From Zooshikella ganghwensis DSM 15267 (GTDB lineage: Bacteria > Pseudomonadota > Gammaproteobacteria > Pseudomonadales > Zooshikellaceae), in assembly GCF_000428585.1 (NCBI RefSeq), contig NZ_AUAF01000039.1:1-35401 (forward strand): a DNA stretch of 35,401 bases, given 5' to 3'. The position numbers and the translations under genes are program-made. Below, in pieces: positions 1 to 8,113 of the stretch; positions within the stretch are counted from its first letter, which is position 1, and every line of letters starts with the position of its first letter. Under the pieces are notes generated by a model. The model was not told where the DNA came from, made no database searches, and saw nothing but the letters and a program-made list of their open reading frames with translations.

Positions 1-127
1 TAAAACGTTTTTCACTCATATCACTGTAACGGTTCATATTTCTATAGGTTGCCTTGCCTTGAAATACGATTAATGTCGTCAACAATGCGGCTATAAATGT
101 GCGTTGAGGTTTATTAACGTTGGACAT
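1..127 (-). mobile_element. Transposase gene, N-terminal fragment cut by window edge
   Basis: Read on the minus strand, an ATG at 127 opens a frame that stays open for 42 codons to the window edge. The protein starts MSNVNKPQRTF and contains GKATYRNMNRYSDMSEKRF. This layout (a hydrophobic LL-TTL stretch, then GK-x-x-YRNM-x-RYS and an EK-x-F) resembles the N-terminus of DDE transposases of IS elements related to IS4/IS701; the family assignment is from memory and uncertain. In-frame stops lie just upstream of the ATG, so it is the first usable start. The catalytic part lies outside the window, so intactness cannot be judged. Confidence 0.6.
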
Positions 128-156
128 TGAGCGTAAAACCGTTTTTACTATGCTTT

Positions 157-220
157 CCAAAGATAGATTCCTGTGACAATACGACGTTGATAACCGCATT
201 CTCGCAGTTTCTATCTTTGG
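157..220. repeat. 11-bp inverted repeat upstream of transposase fragment
   Basis: CCAAAGATAGA at 157-167 is matched exactly by its reverse complement TCTATCTTTGG at 210-220, with 42 bases between. It lies 30-93 bases upstream of the transposase start. It may be an element end or a transposase-binding or regulatory structure. The outer border of the IS cannot be placed from the sequence alone. Confidence 0.5.
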
Positions 221-271
221 TACAACCTACGACTCTCAGCCAAAAAGTGTCCACAGTATTGCTATAAGATA

Positions 272-667
272 ATGCTAGTAACAATTTCTAGATTTACATT
301 TCCTTATGAGGCCCAGATAGCATGGGCAAAACTTGATGCTGAGGGCATTCCTGCTTTTATTGCTGATGAGCATACGATTAACATGCAGTGGTTGTATTCA
401 AATGCCCTGGGCGGAGTTCGTTTACAAGTTCCTGAAGAGTACGCTGATCAAGCCCAGCGCCTTTTAAGTGAGGATCGAGCACACGACCTGCTCTCACAAG
501 AAGGCAGTAGCAGCATACCTTGCCCTCAATGTGGTAGCACTGACACCAAATACTACCAGTTTGGAAAACGATGTGCTTTTCTTGTGTTCTTATGTATTGA
601 TTTTCCACTTTACCCAATAAAACATGGCATAAAATGCAGTCACTGCGGTCACAAATCAAGATTGTAG
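272..667 (+). CDS. DUF2007-type protein with C-terminal zinc ribbon
   Basis: A 131-residue soluble protein. Residues 1-70 match the DUF2007 (putative signal-transducing) pattern: a first strand, then YEAQIAWAKLDAEGIPAFI, and a second half ending GGVRLQVPEEYADQAQRLL, the usual alpha/beta ferredoxin-like fold. Residues about 83-127 add a zinc ribbon formed by CPQC and CSHC, separated by a hydrophobic stretch that could be membrane-associated. Fusions of DUF2007 to zinc ribbons are common, but no biochemical role is established. No strong ribosome-binding site precedes the ATG. It stands alone, about 160 bases before the ComFB-like gene on the same strand. Confidence 0.75.
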   Translation: MLVTISRFTFPYEAQIAWAKLDAEGIPAFIADEHTINMQWLYSNALGGVRLQVPEEYADQAQRLLSEDRAHDLLSQEGSSSIPCPQCGSTDTKYYQFGKRCAFLVFLCIDFPLYPIKHGIKCSHCGHKSRL

Positions 668-825
668 CCAATAACCTATGTCCGTCTTGCATTTTTCAAC
701 TAAAACCAGATTATTTGCCAAGCCATCTGGAATCATGTCCTTTCCTTCATGATCATCTACACTTTGGATAAAGGCTTACCCCTTAAGCTGTGGATTTAAT
801 GAATGCGTGTGTTGAGGTTACTAGC

Positions 826-1125
826 ATGGCTTTGCAAGAAGAGTTTCATAACTACTATGAAACAATGGTCATAGAGTACATTACTCAGGAATATCGAGGT
901 CAAGCCGAGATAGATGAAATGATTGTCGATGTGGCCTGTGTTGCATTAAATCACCTTCCTCCTCGGTACATTCATCATGATATCGATATGGCCTACTACC
1001 TTTCTCCTAAAGAACGCAAAGAAATGGAGAAAAAAGTCAAAGACGCCGTAGAAGATGCAATTCAGTTCGTTTATAAGCGTCGAAGAAAAGAAGGAGAAAG
1101 CGAACGGTCAGCATCTGCCTCATGA
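826..1125 (+). CDS. ComFB family protein
   Basis: A 99-residue protein with the ComFB (late competence development) pattern: an N-terminal helix FHNYYETMVIEYI, then DVACVALNHLPPRYIHHD, the family's hallmark 'ALN-x-LPP-x-Y' segment, followed by a charged helix. The Cys-x-x-Cys found in some members before the ALN segment is absent. ATG 826 is chosen because GAGG lies 8 bases upstream; a GTG at 790 would add 12 residues but has no such site. Cyanobacterial ComFB proteins have been reported to bind cyclic di-GMP. Whether this one does is inference. The C-terminus is basic, then Ser-rich. Confidence 0.75.
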   Translation: MALQEEFHNYYETMVIEYITQEYRGQAEIDEMIVDVACVALNHLPPRYIHHDIDMAYYLSPKERKEMEKKVKDAVEDAIQFVYKRRRKEGESERSASAS

Positions 1126-1244
1126 TGCTATGCGTTTCACCATTACCATGAGGCAATACATACTGCCGTTGAGCTTGATCGGCTTTTATGCTTTTAAGTT
1201 ATGCAGCAAAATTTAAAGAGCGTTTCACTCCACTTGTAAGCTTA

Positions 1245-2753
1245 TTAACCTTGTTTTGCCAGAATTTTTTCCTGCCAGATTTTAGGTCCCGTTTGGTGAA
1301 CAGAAATACCATTACTATCGACAGCAACAGTTACAGGCATATCTTCAACCTCAAACTCATATATAGCTTCCATTCCCAGTTCTGGAAAAGCCACCACTTC
1401 TGCTTTTTTAATCGCTTTAGACACTAAATAGGCTGCTCCACCCACAGCAATAAGGTATATAGCCTGGTGCTTACGAATGGCTTCAATGGCTACAGGGCCA
1501 CGCTCTGCTTTACCAATCATGCCAATTAGCCCTGTTTCAGCAAGCATTGTTTCAGTAAATTTATCCATACGGGTAGATGTGGTAGGACCTGCAGGACCAA
1601 CGGCTTCATCTCGGACTGGATCAACAGGACCTACGTAGTAAATAAAACGATTGTTTAGGTCTACGGGTAACTTCTCACCACTGGCTAACATTTCCGTCAT
1701 TTTCTTATGGGCTGCATCACGCCCTGTCAGCATTTTTCCTGAAAGTAAAACCGTTTCACCAGGTTGCCACTCTTTAATATCTTCAGCTGTTAACGTATCC
1801 AAATTAACTCGCCGCGCTTGAGGACCCACATCCCAAGTAATATTTGGCCACTCTTCCAACTTCAGTGGCTGTTGTAGTGCTGGGCCTTCACCATTTAGCG
1901 TAAAATGAGCATGACGAGTCGCTGCACAGTTAGGAATCATACACACCGGTAACGAGGCAGCATGTGTAGGATAATCTAGAATTTTAATATCCAGCACCGT
2001 CGTCAAGCCTCCTAAGCCTTGAGCACCAATTCCCAGGCTGTTTACTGCATCCATAATTTCCAGCCGAAGCTCTTCAATACGGTTTTGTGGTCCACGTACG
2101 CGTAGCTCATGAATATCTATGGGTGCCATTAATGACTCTTTGGCTAATACTGCAGCCTTTTCCGCTGTCCCCCCAATACCAATACCCAACATACCAGGAG
2201 GACACCAACCTGCTCCCATCGTTGGAACTGTTTTCACTACCCAGTCAACAATACTGTCACTTGGGTTCAACATAGCCATCTTAGTTTTATTTTCAGAACC
2301 ACCGCCTTTAGCGGCAACATGAACTTCCACGGTATCACCAGGCACCACCTGCATATGAATCACAGCAGGTGTATTATCTCGTGTATTTACCCGCTTGCCT
2401 GCAGGGTCTGCAAGAATTGATGCACGCAGTACATTATCAGGATGCGTGTATGCCTGGCGCACACCTTCATTGACCATATCTTCGACACTTAGCGTTGCTT
2501 GCCACTGAACATTCATACCGATCTTTAGAAAGACCGTTACAATGCCTGTATCCTGACAGATAGGACGATGTCCCTCAGCACAGAGCCGAGAGTTAATCAA
2601 AATTTGAGCAAGCGCATCTTTTGCAGCCTCTGACTCTTCTTTTTGATAGGCTTCATGGACTGCCTGAATAAAATCTACGGGGTGATAATAAGAAATATAC
2701 TGCAATGCATCAGCGACACTGGCGATAAAGTCTTCTTGACGAATGGTGGTCAT
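1245..2753 (-). CDS. fumA: Fumarate hydratase class I (4Fe-4S, iron-dependent)
   Basis: This enzyme interconverts fumarate and L-malate in the TCA cycle. The 502-residue protein has the class I layout. The N-terminal alpha domain carries GHRPICQDTG (cluster Cys near residue 66), GAGWCPPGMLGIGIGGTAE and MIPNCAATRHAHF, giving the three Cys expected to ligate the cluster. The C-terminal beta domain contains GETVLLSGKMLTGRDAAHK and GPTTSTRMD, also conserved in L(+)-tartrate dehydratase and class I fumarases. The ATG at 2753 is preferred because AGGAG lies about 11 bases upstream; the frame extends to 2807 without a better site. The single-chain form rules out the two-subunit tartrate dehydratase. 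It is transcribed alone and convergent with the ComFB-like gene. Confidence 0.93.
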   Translation of the reverse strand: MTTIRQEDFIASVADALQYISYYHPVDFIQAVHEAYQKEESEAAKDALAQILINSRLCAEGHRPICQDTGIVTVFLKIGMNVQWQATLSVEDMVNEGVRQAYTHPDNVLRASILADPAGKRVNTRDNTPAVIHMQVVPGDTVEVHVAAKGGGSENKTKMAMLNPSDSIVDWVVKTVPTMGAGWCPPGMLGIGIGGTAEKAAVLAKESLMAPIDIHELRVRGPQNRIEELRLEIMDAVNSLGIGAQGLGGLTTVLDIKILDYPTHAASLPVCMIPNCAATRHAHFTLNGEGPALQQPLKLEEWPNITWDVGPQARRVNLDTLTAEDIKEWQPGETVLLSGKMLTGRDAAHKKMTEMLASGEKLPVDLNNRFIYYVGPVDPVRDEAVGPAGPTTSTRMDKFTETMLAETGLIGMIGKAERGPVAIEAIRKHQAIYLIAVGGAAYLVSKAIKKAEVVAFPELGMEAIYEFEVEDMPVTVAVDSNGISVHQTGPKIWQEKILAKQG

Positions 2754-3313
2754 GCGGATACATACTCCTCTTGTATACAAGATGCCGGCAACCAACAGAC
2801 CTACCAAGACAATGAAAAAAGACGACAGAACCTGTACAGCCTCTTTTATTGTCAGTGCTAAGCAATGACCTTTGTCGACACCTTTTTAGGCTAGGCTATG
2901 AATCGAGAGTTACCTTTCTAATGAGGCTTACTCAAGGCTCCAAGGATCTAATTCAACAAATATCTGCCACTACCGCAACAGGTCTATCTCAGAACCTTTA
3001 CATGTAATGACAGACAAGTTTTCCCTTATACTCGGTTAATTCACCTTAGTAATATTATTCGCCCGAAATAGTAACATATTTTTCATACCTGGCAGCACTT
3101 CCCCCTTTACAGGTCTGACATCTCCAGGTAATTTCAAATTAGCTTAGGATCGAATATACCCCGCTATAGTGAAATCGAGCCAACGTGGAAGATCCACCTT
3201 ACTGATTCACTTCTAACGTTGGAGATGGATAACTTAAATAGAAAAGTACAACAAGTAGCGCAGGGTCTTAGCTGAAGTTAAACAGCGCTTATTGCAAGTA
3301 TTGGTTTAAAACG
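2754..3313. other. 560-base intergenic region, divergent promoters
   Basis: This region separates the minus-strand fumarase from the plus-strand ferredoxin-reductase-like gene, so it must hold both promoters. I see no gene, RNA or long inverted repeat. The only local symmetry noticed is GTGGA-AGA-TCCAC at about 3185-3197, too short to interpret. Confidence 0.5.
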
Positions 3314-4285
3314 ATGCCAATTATTCAATTCAAGGACCAGAACATCCATTGTGACAAACAGCAAATACTGCTGGACGAATTACTTGCAGCAGGCTGTTCA
3401 GTCCCCTTTTCGTGTCGGGCAGGCTTGTGTCATAGTTGCTTAATGTACGCTACCGCAGGAACACCCCCCAAAGCTGCCCAGCAAGGCCTTAATCAGGAGC
3501 AGTTACAGAAAAATGGCTTTCTTGCCTGTCAGTGCCACCCTGACGCAGATTTAGTGGTACGTCTACCTAACCGCCAACACGATGCAATGCCTGCGATTAT
3601 TACATCTGTTACAGCCTTGAATCAGGTCGTCAAACAGGTACAAATTTCACCCTCAAGATTAATTGATTACCACCCCGGCCAGCAGATTAAGCTTACCCAC
3701 CATGGACATGAACGCACCTATACGTTGGTGAGTCACCCAGAGCAAGACCAAGAACTCATTATTCATGTGCAACGAATTGCGGGAGGCAATATCAGCCAAT
3801 GGCTTTGTGAAAGCGCATCTCCAGGAGATACTATCACTCTGTGTGATGTTCAGGGAGACTGTTATTACCAGTCAAAAAACCCTCACTCTCCCCTGGTACT
3901 AATAGCAGCTGAAGTAGGCTTAGGTGCAATGCTTGGCGTTATTCAAGATGCTCTTTGGCATCAGCATCGAGGCCCTATTCACTTAATACATCATGTCCCC
4001 AGTGTTGCAGATCTTTATCTACAAGACTCCTTACGAGAGCTGTGCCACCACAATCAGCAACTTTCCTACCACACAGTGGTTGGTAGCTGGACTAAAGATA
4101 GCTTGCCTCAACTTACCTACCTGCAACAAAGCCATTTTTTCTTTGCAGGCGCAACACCACGTATCATGGAATACTGGACAACATTGCAACAGTTTAATAT
4201 TCCACTCAGCCAATGCTCTGTTATCTCATTTGGCCTAGAAGAGGTCTCTAACCAGGCTGTTGACAACCTGGACCTATCTTTCTAA
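3314..4285 (+). CDS. 2Fe-2S ferredoxin / FAD-oxidoreductase fusion, divergent NAD site
   Basis: A 323-residue flavoprotein-reductase-like fusion. Residues 1-90 form a plant-type 2Fe-2S ferredoxin with Cys34, Cys39, Cys42 and Cys72 in the C-x4-C-x2-C...C pattern. Residues about 95-190 match a ferredoxin-reductase FAD domain, with the flavin motif RTYTLVS. Residues about 195-310 correspond to the NAD(P)-binding domain. There the usual GGTG-x-x-P motif reads AEVGLGAML and the usual terminal CGP reads FAGATP, so nicotinamide binding may be altered. Relatives are the electron-transfer subunits of oxygenases and the CDP-6-deoxy-delta-3,4-glucoseen reductase group. No oxygenase gene is adjacent, so the partner is unknown. 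Confidence 0.8.
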   Translation: MPIIQFKDQNIHCDKQQILLDELLAAGCSVPFSCRAGLCHSCLMYATAGTPPKAAQQGLNQEQLQKNGFLACQCHPDADLVVRLPNRQHDAMPAIITSVTALNQVVKQVQISPSRLIDYHPGQQIKLTHHGHERTYTLVSHPEQDQELIIHVQRIAGGNISQWLCESASPGDTITLCDVQGDCYYQSKNPHSPLVLIAAEVGLGAMLGVIQDALWHQHRGPIHLIHHVPSVADLYLQDSLRELCHHNQQLSYHTVVGSWTKDSLPQLTYLQQSHFFFAGATPRIMEYWTTLQQFNIPLSQCSVISFGLEEVSNQAVDNLDLSF

Positions 4286-4444
4286 GCTTATTTCAAACAG
4301 TCGTTTAAATTAAGCTTATCTCAGCATACCCGCTATATAACAAGCACTACAAATAATACTAAAACCAATAATGCGCTCTGCCATATTGAGGGTGGAGTAA
4401 TAAGCAAAAAAATTAACGTGTACCTATCTGCAAGGAGTTAACCT

Positions 4445-5203
4445 GTGAGTGAAGTTCTAGTTGAGCAAGAGAATGGATGCCTAATTCTGCAAATTAATCG
4501 GCCTGAGAAAAAAAATGCACTCACCCATTCAATGTATACCCAACTCACTGAGGCGATACTTGCTGCGGATGAAGATGACTCCATTAAAAACCTTTTAATT
4601 ACTGGCAGTGGAACGTGCTTTACCAGTGGCAATGACATAAATGATTTTATGTTAAACCCACCTAAAGATAGTGACAGTCCTGTGTTTCAGTTTTTACAAG
4701 CACTCGCTAATTTAAAAAAACCGTTAATTGCTGCTGTAAATGGCAACGCTGTTGGTATTGGTACAACACTCTTGCTTCACTGCGATTTAGTTTATGTCGG
4801 ACAAAACGCTATTTTTCAATTACCTTTTGTTAATTTAGGTTTATGTCCCGAAGCTGCTTCAAGCTATTTATTACCGCTTTTGGCCGGCCATCGGTTAGCC
4901 GCTGAACTCTTATTACTCGGCCAGCCATTTGACTGCTACAAAGCCAAAGAAGCAGGACTCACCACGCAAATAGTCGAAGACCCATCACAAACACTGGTTA
5001 TCGCAAAGCAAGCTGCGCTCCAGCTCAGCAAACAGCCTACACAAGCTATCCTTTTCACAAAACAGTTAATGAAGCAAAGCATTAAATCCACGGTACAAGA
5101 TGTCATGCAGCAAGAAGGGAAACTATTTACGGAGCGTTTAAAAAGCCCTGAAGCACACGCGGCTTTTAGTGCATTTTTCAAGAAAACATCACAGCCAAAA
5201 TAG
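4445..5203 (+). CDS. Enoyl-CoA hydratase/isomerase, delta3-delta2-isomerase-like
   Basis: A 252-residue crotonase-fold protein. The oxyanion-hole strands read SGNDINDFM and AAVNGNAVGIGTT. Both catalytic glutamates of true enoyl-CoA hydratases are replaced (the GGGCE and QPE motifs read GIGTT and LPF). A Glu is instead present in LCPEAASSYLLP, the position and motif used by peroxisomal-type delta3,delta2-enoyl-CoA isomerases (ECI2/PECI). It therefore more probably shifts double bonds during degradation of unsaturated fatty acids than hydrates them. The start is GTG 4445, with AGGAG 7 bases upstream. It sits 159 bases after the oxidoreductase gene, with no visible operon partner. Tandem terminator hairpins follow. 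Confidence 0.85.
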   Translation: MSEVLVEQENGCLILQINRPEKKNALTHSMYTQLTEAILAADEDDSIKNLLITGSGTCFTSGNDINDFMLNPPKDSDSPVFQFLQALANLKKPLIAAVNGNAVGIGTTLLLHCDLVYVGQNAIFQLPFVNLGLCPEAASSYLLPLLAGHRLAAELLLLGQPFDCYKAKEAGLTTQIVEDPSQTLVIAKQAALQLSKQPTQAILFTKQLMKQSIKSTVQDVMQQEGKLFTERLKSPEAHAAFSAFFKKTSQPK

Positions 5204-5213
5204 TCACTCACTA

Positions 5214-5260
5214 GTGGTCCATGGGTTAAGTATGGACCACGTGGGCCTGTTTACAGGTCC
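5214..5260 (+). terminator. Two tandem hairpins after the isomerase gene
   Basis: The first hairpin has a perfect 9-bp stem (GTGGTCCAT 5214-5222, ATGGACCAC 5232-5240). The second has a 7-bp stem with one G-U pair (5243-5249 with 5254-5260, loop TTTA) and is followed by ATTTT. It lies 10 bases after the stop at 5203 and fits a rho-independent terminator. The opposite-strand gene ends at 5297, so it may serve both directions. Confidence 0.65.
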
Positions 5261-5296
5261 ATTTTCCAATAGTGCTTTATTTGCAACTCACGCAAG

Positions 5297-5533
5297 CTAA
5301 ACAAGGCCATCTGTTTCATCACACAGCATCGTCGCTTCCAAAATACACACTTGGTGTGTTATCTGTAAACGTTCCTGAACTAAACGCTCTAATAATGTTT
5401 CATCACCAATAATATGCCGATTGTTAATAATACAAAGATTATCGGCATTATCGCGTTTTATTTGATAAGGCAGTTCAAGAACTTCATATGTTTTTAGGCC
5501 TGCAGCCATAAAACTAATTCGATACAATGGCAT
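5297..5533 (-). CDS. Small hypothetical protein
   Basis: A 78-residue predicted protein starting MPLYRISFMAAG and rich in Leu, Ile and charged residues, with no signal peptide or membrane segment. I do not recognise a family. The composition and the position filling a gap between two plus-strand genes make it plausible, but no good ribosome-binding site precedes the ATG at 5533. An alternation of short strands and a helix (TLLERLVQERL) suggests a small soluble fold. It remains a moderate-confidence gene. Confidence 0.5.
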   Translation of the reverse strand: MPLYRISFMAAGLKTYEVLELPYQIKRDNADNLCIINNRHIIGDETLLERLVQERLQITHQVCILEATMLCDETDGLV

Positions 5534-5684
5534 ATTTCTAAGGCGTTATTTTTGTATATTATGTATAAATACCCGTTGTACAGGATATAATGTTTTAGCC
5601 GCTATGAATGTAGCATAATACCTATATTATTGCAGTATAATTCAGTTGCAGTAGGATTTATCCCCTCGAAAAAAAGGATTTTCT

Positions 5685-6245
5685 ATGGCTCTTACTCCCT
5701 CGTCAATGCTGCCACTAGGCACAAAAGCTCCCGACTTCAATCTTATTAATACAGTTAATCAACAATCCCTATCTCTAAACCAAGCCAAAAAAGATTTGGG
5801 TCTATTGGTTATGTTTATTTGCAACCATTGTCCTTATGTCAAACATATTTTAGATGGTCTCATTTCTTTAGGGCATGACTATCAAGATAAAGGGATTGGC
5901 ATTGTGGCTATTTGCTCAAATGATGCGATAACTCACCCCGACGATAGCCCAGAAAAAATGCATCAACTCGCCAAAGAAAAACATTTTCCCTTCCCTTACT
6001 TGCACGACGAAAGCCAACAAACTGCAAGCGCCTATCACGCAGAATGCACACCAGACTTTTTTTTGTTCGATCATAATCTGTATTGTGTGTACAGAGGCCA
6101 ATTTGATGGTGCCCGCCCTGGTAATACTATCCCTGTTACGGGACAAGACCTACGAATGGTAATGGATGCATTGTTAGGTAATAACCCCATTAGTACAGAA
6201 CAAAAACCCAGTATTGGTTGCAATATCAAGTGGAAAGCCGAGTAA
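5685..6245 (+). CDS. Thioredoxin-like redoxin family protein
   Basis: A 186-residue cytosolic redoxin (AhpC/TSA-like fold). After LGTKAPDFNL, the typical entry strand, the active site reads MFICNHCPYVKH, a C-x-x-C with the HCPYVKH extension typical of a widespread uncharacterised 'thioredoxin family protein' group. FLFDHNLYCVYRGQFDGARP forms the central sheet, and the terminal PSIGCNIKWK is the group's conserved tail, which supplies an extra Cys. The start at 5685 has AGGA 8 bases upstream. It probably acts as a thiol oxidoreductase or peroxidase; the substrate is unknown. It lies 50 bases before the PAP2 gene on the same strand and may be cotranscribed with it. Confidence 0.85.
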   Translation: MALTPSSMLPLGTKAPDFNLINTVNQQSLSLNQAKKDLGLLVMFICNHCPYVKHILDGLISLGHDYQDKGIGIVAICSNDAITHPDDSPEKMHQLAKEKHFPFPYLHDESQQTASAYHAECTPDFFLFDHNLYCVYRGQFDGARPGNTIPVTGQDLRMVMDALLGNNPISTEQKPSIGCNIKWKAE

Positions 6246-6295
6246 AGCAAGTGTGAATCAGGTTATTTCACATCATCAATGCTAGTGGAGTTGCA

Positions 6296-7270
6296 ATGAC
6301 CTTACCTATAGACCTACCCCTGATCCACTTTTTCCAGTCTCTACCCTCAGGAGCCGTCAGTGGACTTAGCTGGCTTTCATTGCTCGGCTATGGCGAAGCC
6401 TATGTGTTAATCCTTGTGCTTTTAATTTGGCGGAATCATCGCCAGCAGGCACAACCTTTATTATTTTTATTACTTTTTAGTAGTGCACTCAATCATTTAC
6501 TCAAGTTACTTATTGCAGCCCCACGCCCTTACTGGCTTTATCCTGAGCTGTTACTCAACTTGCCTGATACTGCTTTTGGTATGCCCTCTGGACATGCCCT
6601 CAGTGCCACTGTTTTTTGGTTAGGACTAGCGCTATGGGTTCGGCACTGGTTCTTTTGGGTGCTGGCCATTGCCATTGTGTTATTAACCGCCATTTCACGT
6701 ATCACACTGGGTGTCCACTTTCCATCGCAAACCCTGGCAGGCGTTCTACTTGGTCTACTGTCCCTGACAGCTCTGCCTCGACTCACCAGCCTCTGCCAAA
6801 ATGCTTCAAGTCACCGTTTTTTGGCACTTATTGGGCCAATCGTTTTGTTACTTATCACCGCTATTTGCTACCGCTTAATAAACCCTCCCTCTTTTACTGC
6901 TGGTTCACTCTCTCTTTATGACCAAACTTTCATAGACATTATTCATAGTCCATGGTCTTTAAAAGGGTTAGTGAGAGACTGTTTTCTACTCGCCGGACTT
7001 ATCTTTGGCTATCTGAAGCTGATGTCTACAAAGCCAAACTCACTATTCATCATCCGCTTTCCTCACATTCTTCTGGGTTTAGGTATTGGTCTCATATACT
7101 GGGTAACTAGCGGTATACTCACTAAAAGCGTTTTCTCAGAGGAGTGGCTATACCTGCTAGCACAAAGCCTTCGGAGCTTTTTGCTTGGATATGGAATCAG
7201 CTATTGGATTCCCTTTCTTTTGGTAGATCGCCACCATCAACAATTAAGCGCTCGCTTTGTTGATGGTTAA
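6296..7270 (+). CDS. PAP2-family membrane phosphatase
   Basis: A 324-residue polytopic inner-membrane protein with about eight hydrophobic segments. The three phosphatase motifs are seen: KLLIAAPRP (motif 1, K-x6-RP), MPSGHALS (motif 2) and SRITLGVHFPSQ (motif 3). The Asp that usually ends motif 3 is Gln here, although the nucleophilic His is kept. A C-terminal extension of about 150 residues adds further membrane spans with no recognised motif. Family members dephosphorylate lipid phosphates such as undecaprenyl pyrophosphate or phosphatidylglycerol phosphate. The substrate here is unknown. GGAG lies 6 bases before the ATG. Confidence 0.85.
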   Translation: MTLPIDLPLIHFFQSLPSGAVSGLSWLSLLGYGEAYVLILVLLIWRNHRQQAQPLLFLLLFSSALNHLLKLLIAAPRPYWLYPELLLNLPDTAFGMPSGHALSATVFWLGLALWVRHWFFWVLAIAIVLLTAISRITLGVHFPSQTLAGVLLGLLSLTALPRLTSLCQNASSHRFLALIGPIVLLLITAICYRLINPPSFTAGSLSLYDQTFIDIIHSPWSLKGLVRDCFLLAGLIFGYLKLMSTKPNSLFIIRFPHILLGLGIGLIYWVTSGILTKSVFSEEWLYLLAQSLRSFLLGYGISYWIPFLLVDRHHQQLSARFVDG

Positions 7271-7405
7271 CACATAATTAGGAGATAAGTCATAGCAGCT
7301 AGACTCAACTAGTGAGATGATCTTGACTTTAGACCAGAGCAGTCATTGTGATGAAGCTATACAGAGACCAATGTAAGCAGTATATAGCTCCACCACAAAT
7401 CAGAA

Positions 7406-7423
7406 TATACTCGTTTGGGTATA
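7406..7423. repeat. Solo end of the TATACCC repeat family
   Basis: TATACTCGTTTGGGTATA is a short imperfect palindrome whose right half closely matches the CGTTTTGGGTATA end of the dispersed elements described at 22321 and 34549. It lies in the leader of the methylglyoxal synthase gene, about 55 bases before its ATG. Confidence 0.4.
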
Positions 7424-7476
7424 AACTGACGTAAACTGGTCTACTTTACTCCACTATTGGTTTAGGTAGGTGTGTT

Positions 7477-7932
7477 ATGCAGTATAAAAACGCCGAAATG
7501 GATAAAAACAAAAAGATCGCTTTAGTTGCTCACGATAATAAAAAACAAGAGCTTATTGACTGGGTAAATAAAAACCTGCAACAACTGAGTCAACATAAAT
7601 TATTCGCCACTGGCACAACAGGCGCCCTTATTGAGTCAGAACTCAATTTACCGGTTCATAAACTGATTAGTGGTCCATTGGGTGGAGACCAGCAAATTGG
7701 TGCTAAAATCACGACAGGTGAAATAGATGTTTTGGTGTTTTTCTGGGACCCCTTTGAGCCAATGCCTCATGATCCTGATGTAAAAGCACTATTACGAATT
7801 GCAGCAGTTTGGAATATCCCAATTGCCTGTAATCTGACTTCTGCGGACTTCCTCATCAGCTCACCACTCATGGAAGAGCGTTACGCCAGAAGCATTCCTG
7901 ATTATGACCAGTACCTTGCTTCAAGGAATTAG
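7477..7932 (+). CDS. mgsA: Methylglyoxal synthase
   Basis: This enzyme converts dihydroxyacetone phosphate to methylglyoxal and phosphate, a bypass of lower glycolysis used under phosphate limitation or sugar-phosphate stress. At 151 residues it has the family's usual length. IALVAHDNKK forms the first strand, ATGTTG the phosphate-binding loop, and SGPLGGDQQIGA carries the catalytic Asp. FFWDPFEPMPHDPDVKALLR and WNIPIACNLTSADF complete the active site, and IPDYDQYL closes the protein. The ATG at 7477 is preceded by AGGTAGGTG; an in-frame ATG at 7498 would remove seven non-conserved residues. It stands alone, with more than 180 bases on either side. Confidence 0.95.
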   Translation: MQYKNAEMDKNKKIALVAHDNKKQELIDWVNKNLQQLSQHKLFATGTTGALIESELNLPVHKLISGPLGGDQQIGAKITTGEIDVLVFFWDPFEPMPHDPDVKALLRIAAVWNIPIACNLTSADFLISSPLMEERYARSIPDYDQYLASRN

Positions 7933-8113
7933 CAACATAAATTAACAGTAAATGCTCACTTACACGCAATAAATACAGTTACTTGCTTGCGGGCTTGAGT
8001 GGTTAAACTAAATTTATCAAAGAGTCCAACCATTATTAGCTTGGTTAACCCGAAAGGGTAGGTGCTAAGGAAGGCCCATATCACAGTAAGTTACAGAGTA
8101 GAGTATGGTGTAA

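Noticed and set aside
1188-1427. Plus-strand frame of 79 codons at the end of fumarase
   Set aside because: It mostly overlaps the fumarase gene in antisense; the translated product is Phe- and Ser-rich and without family character.
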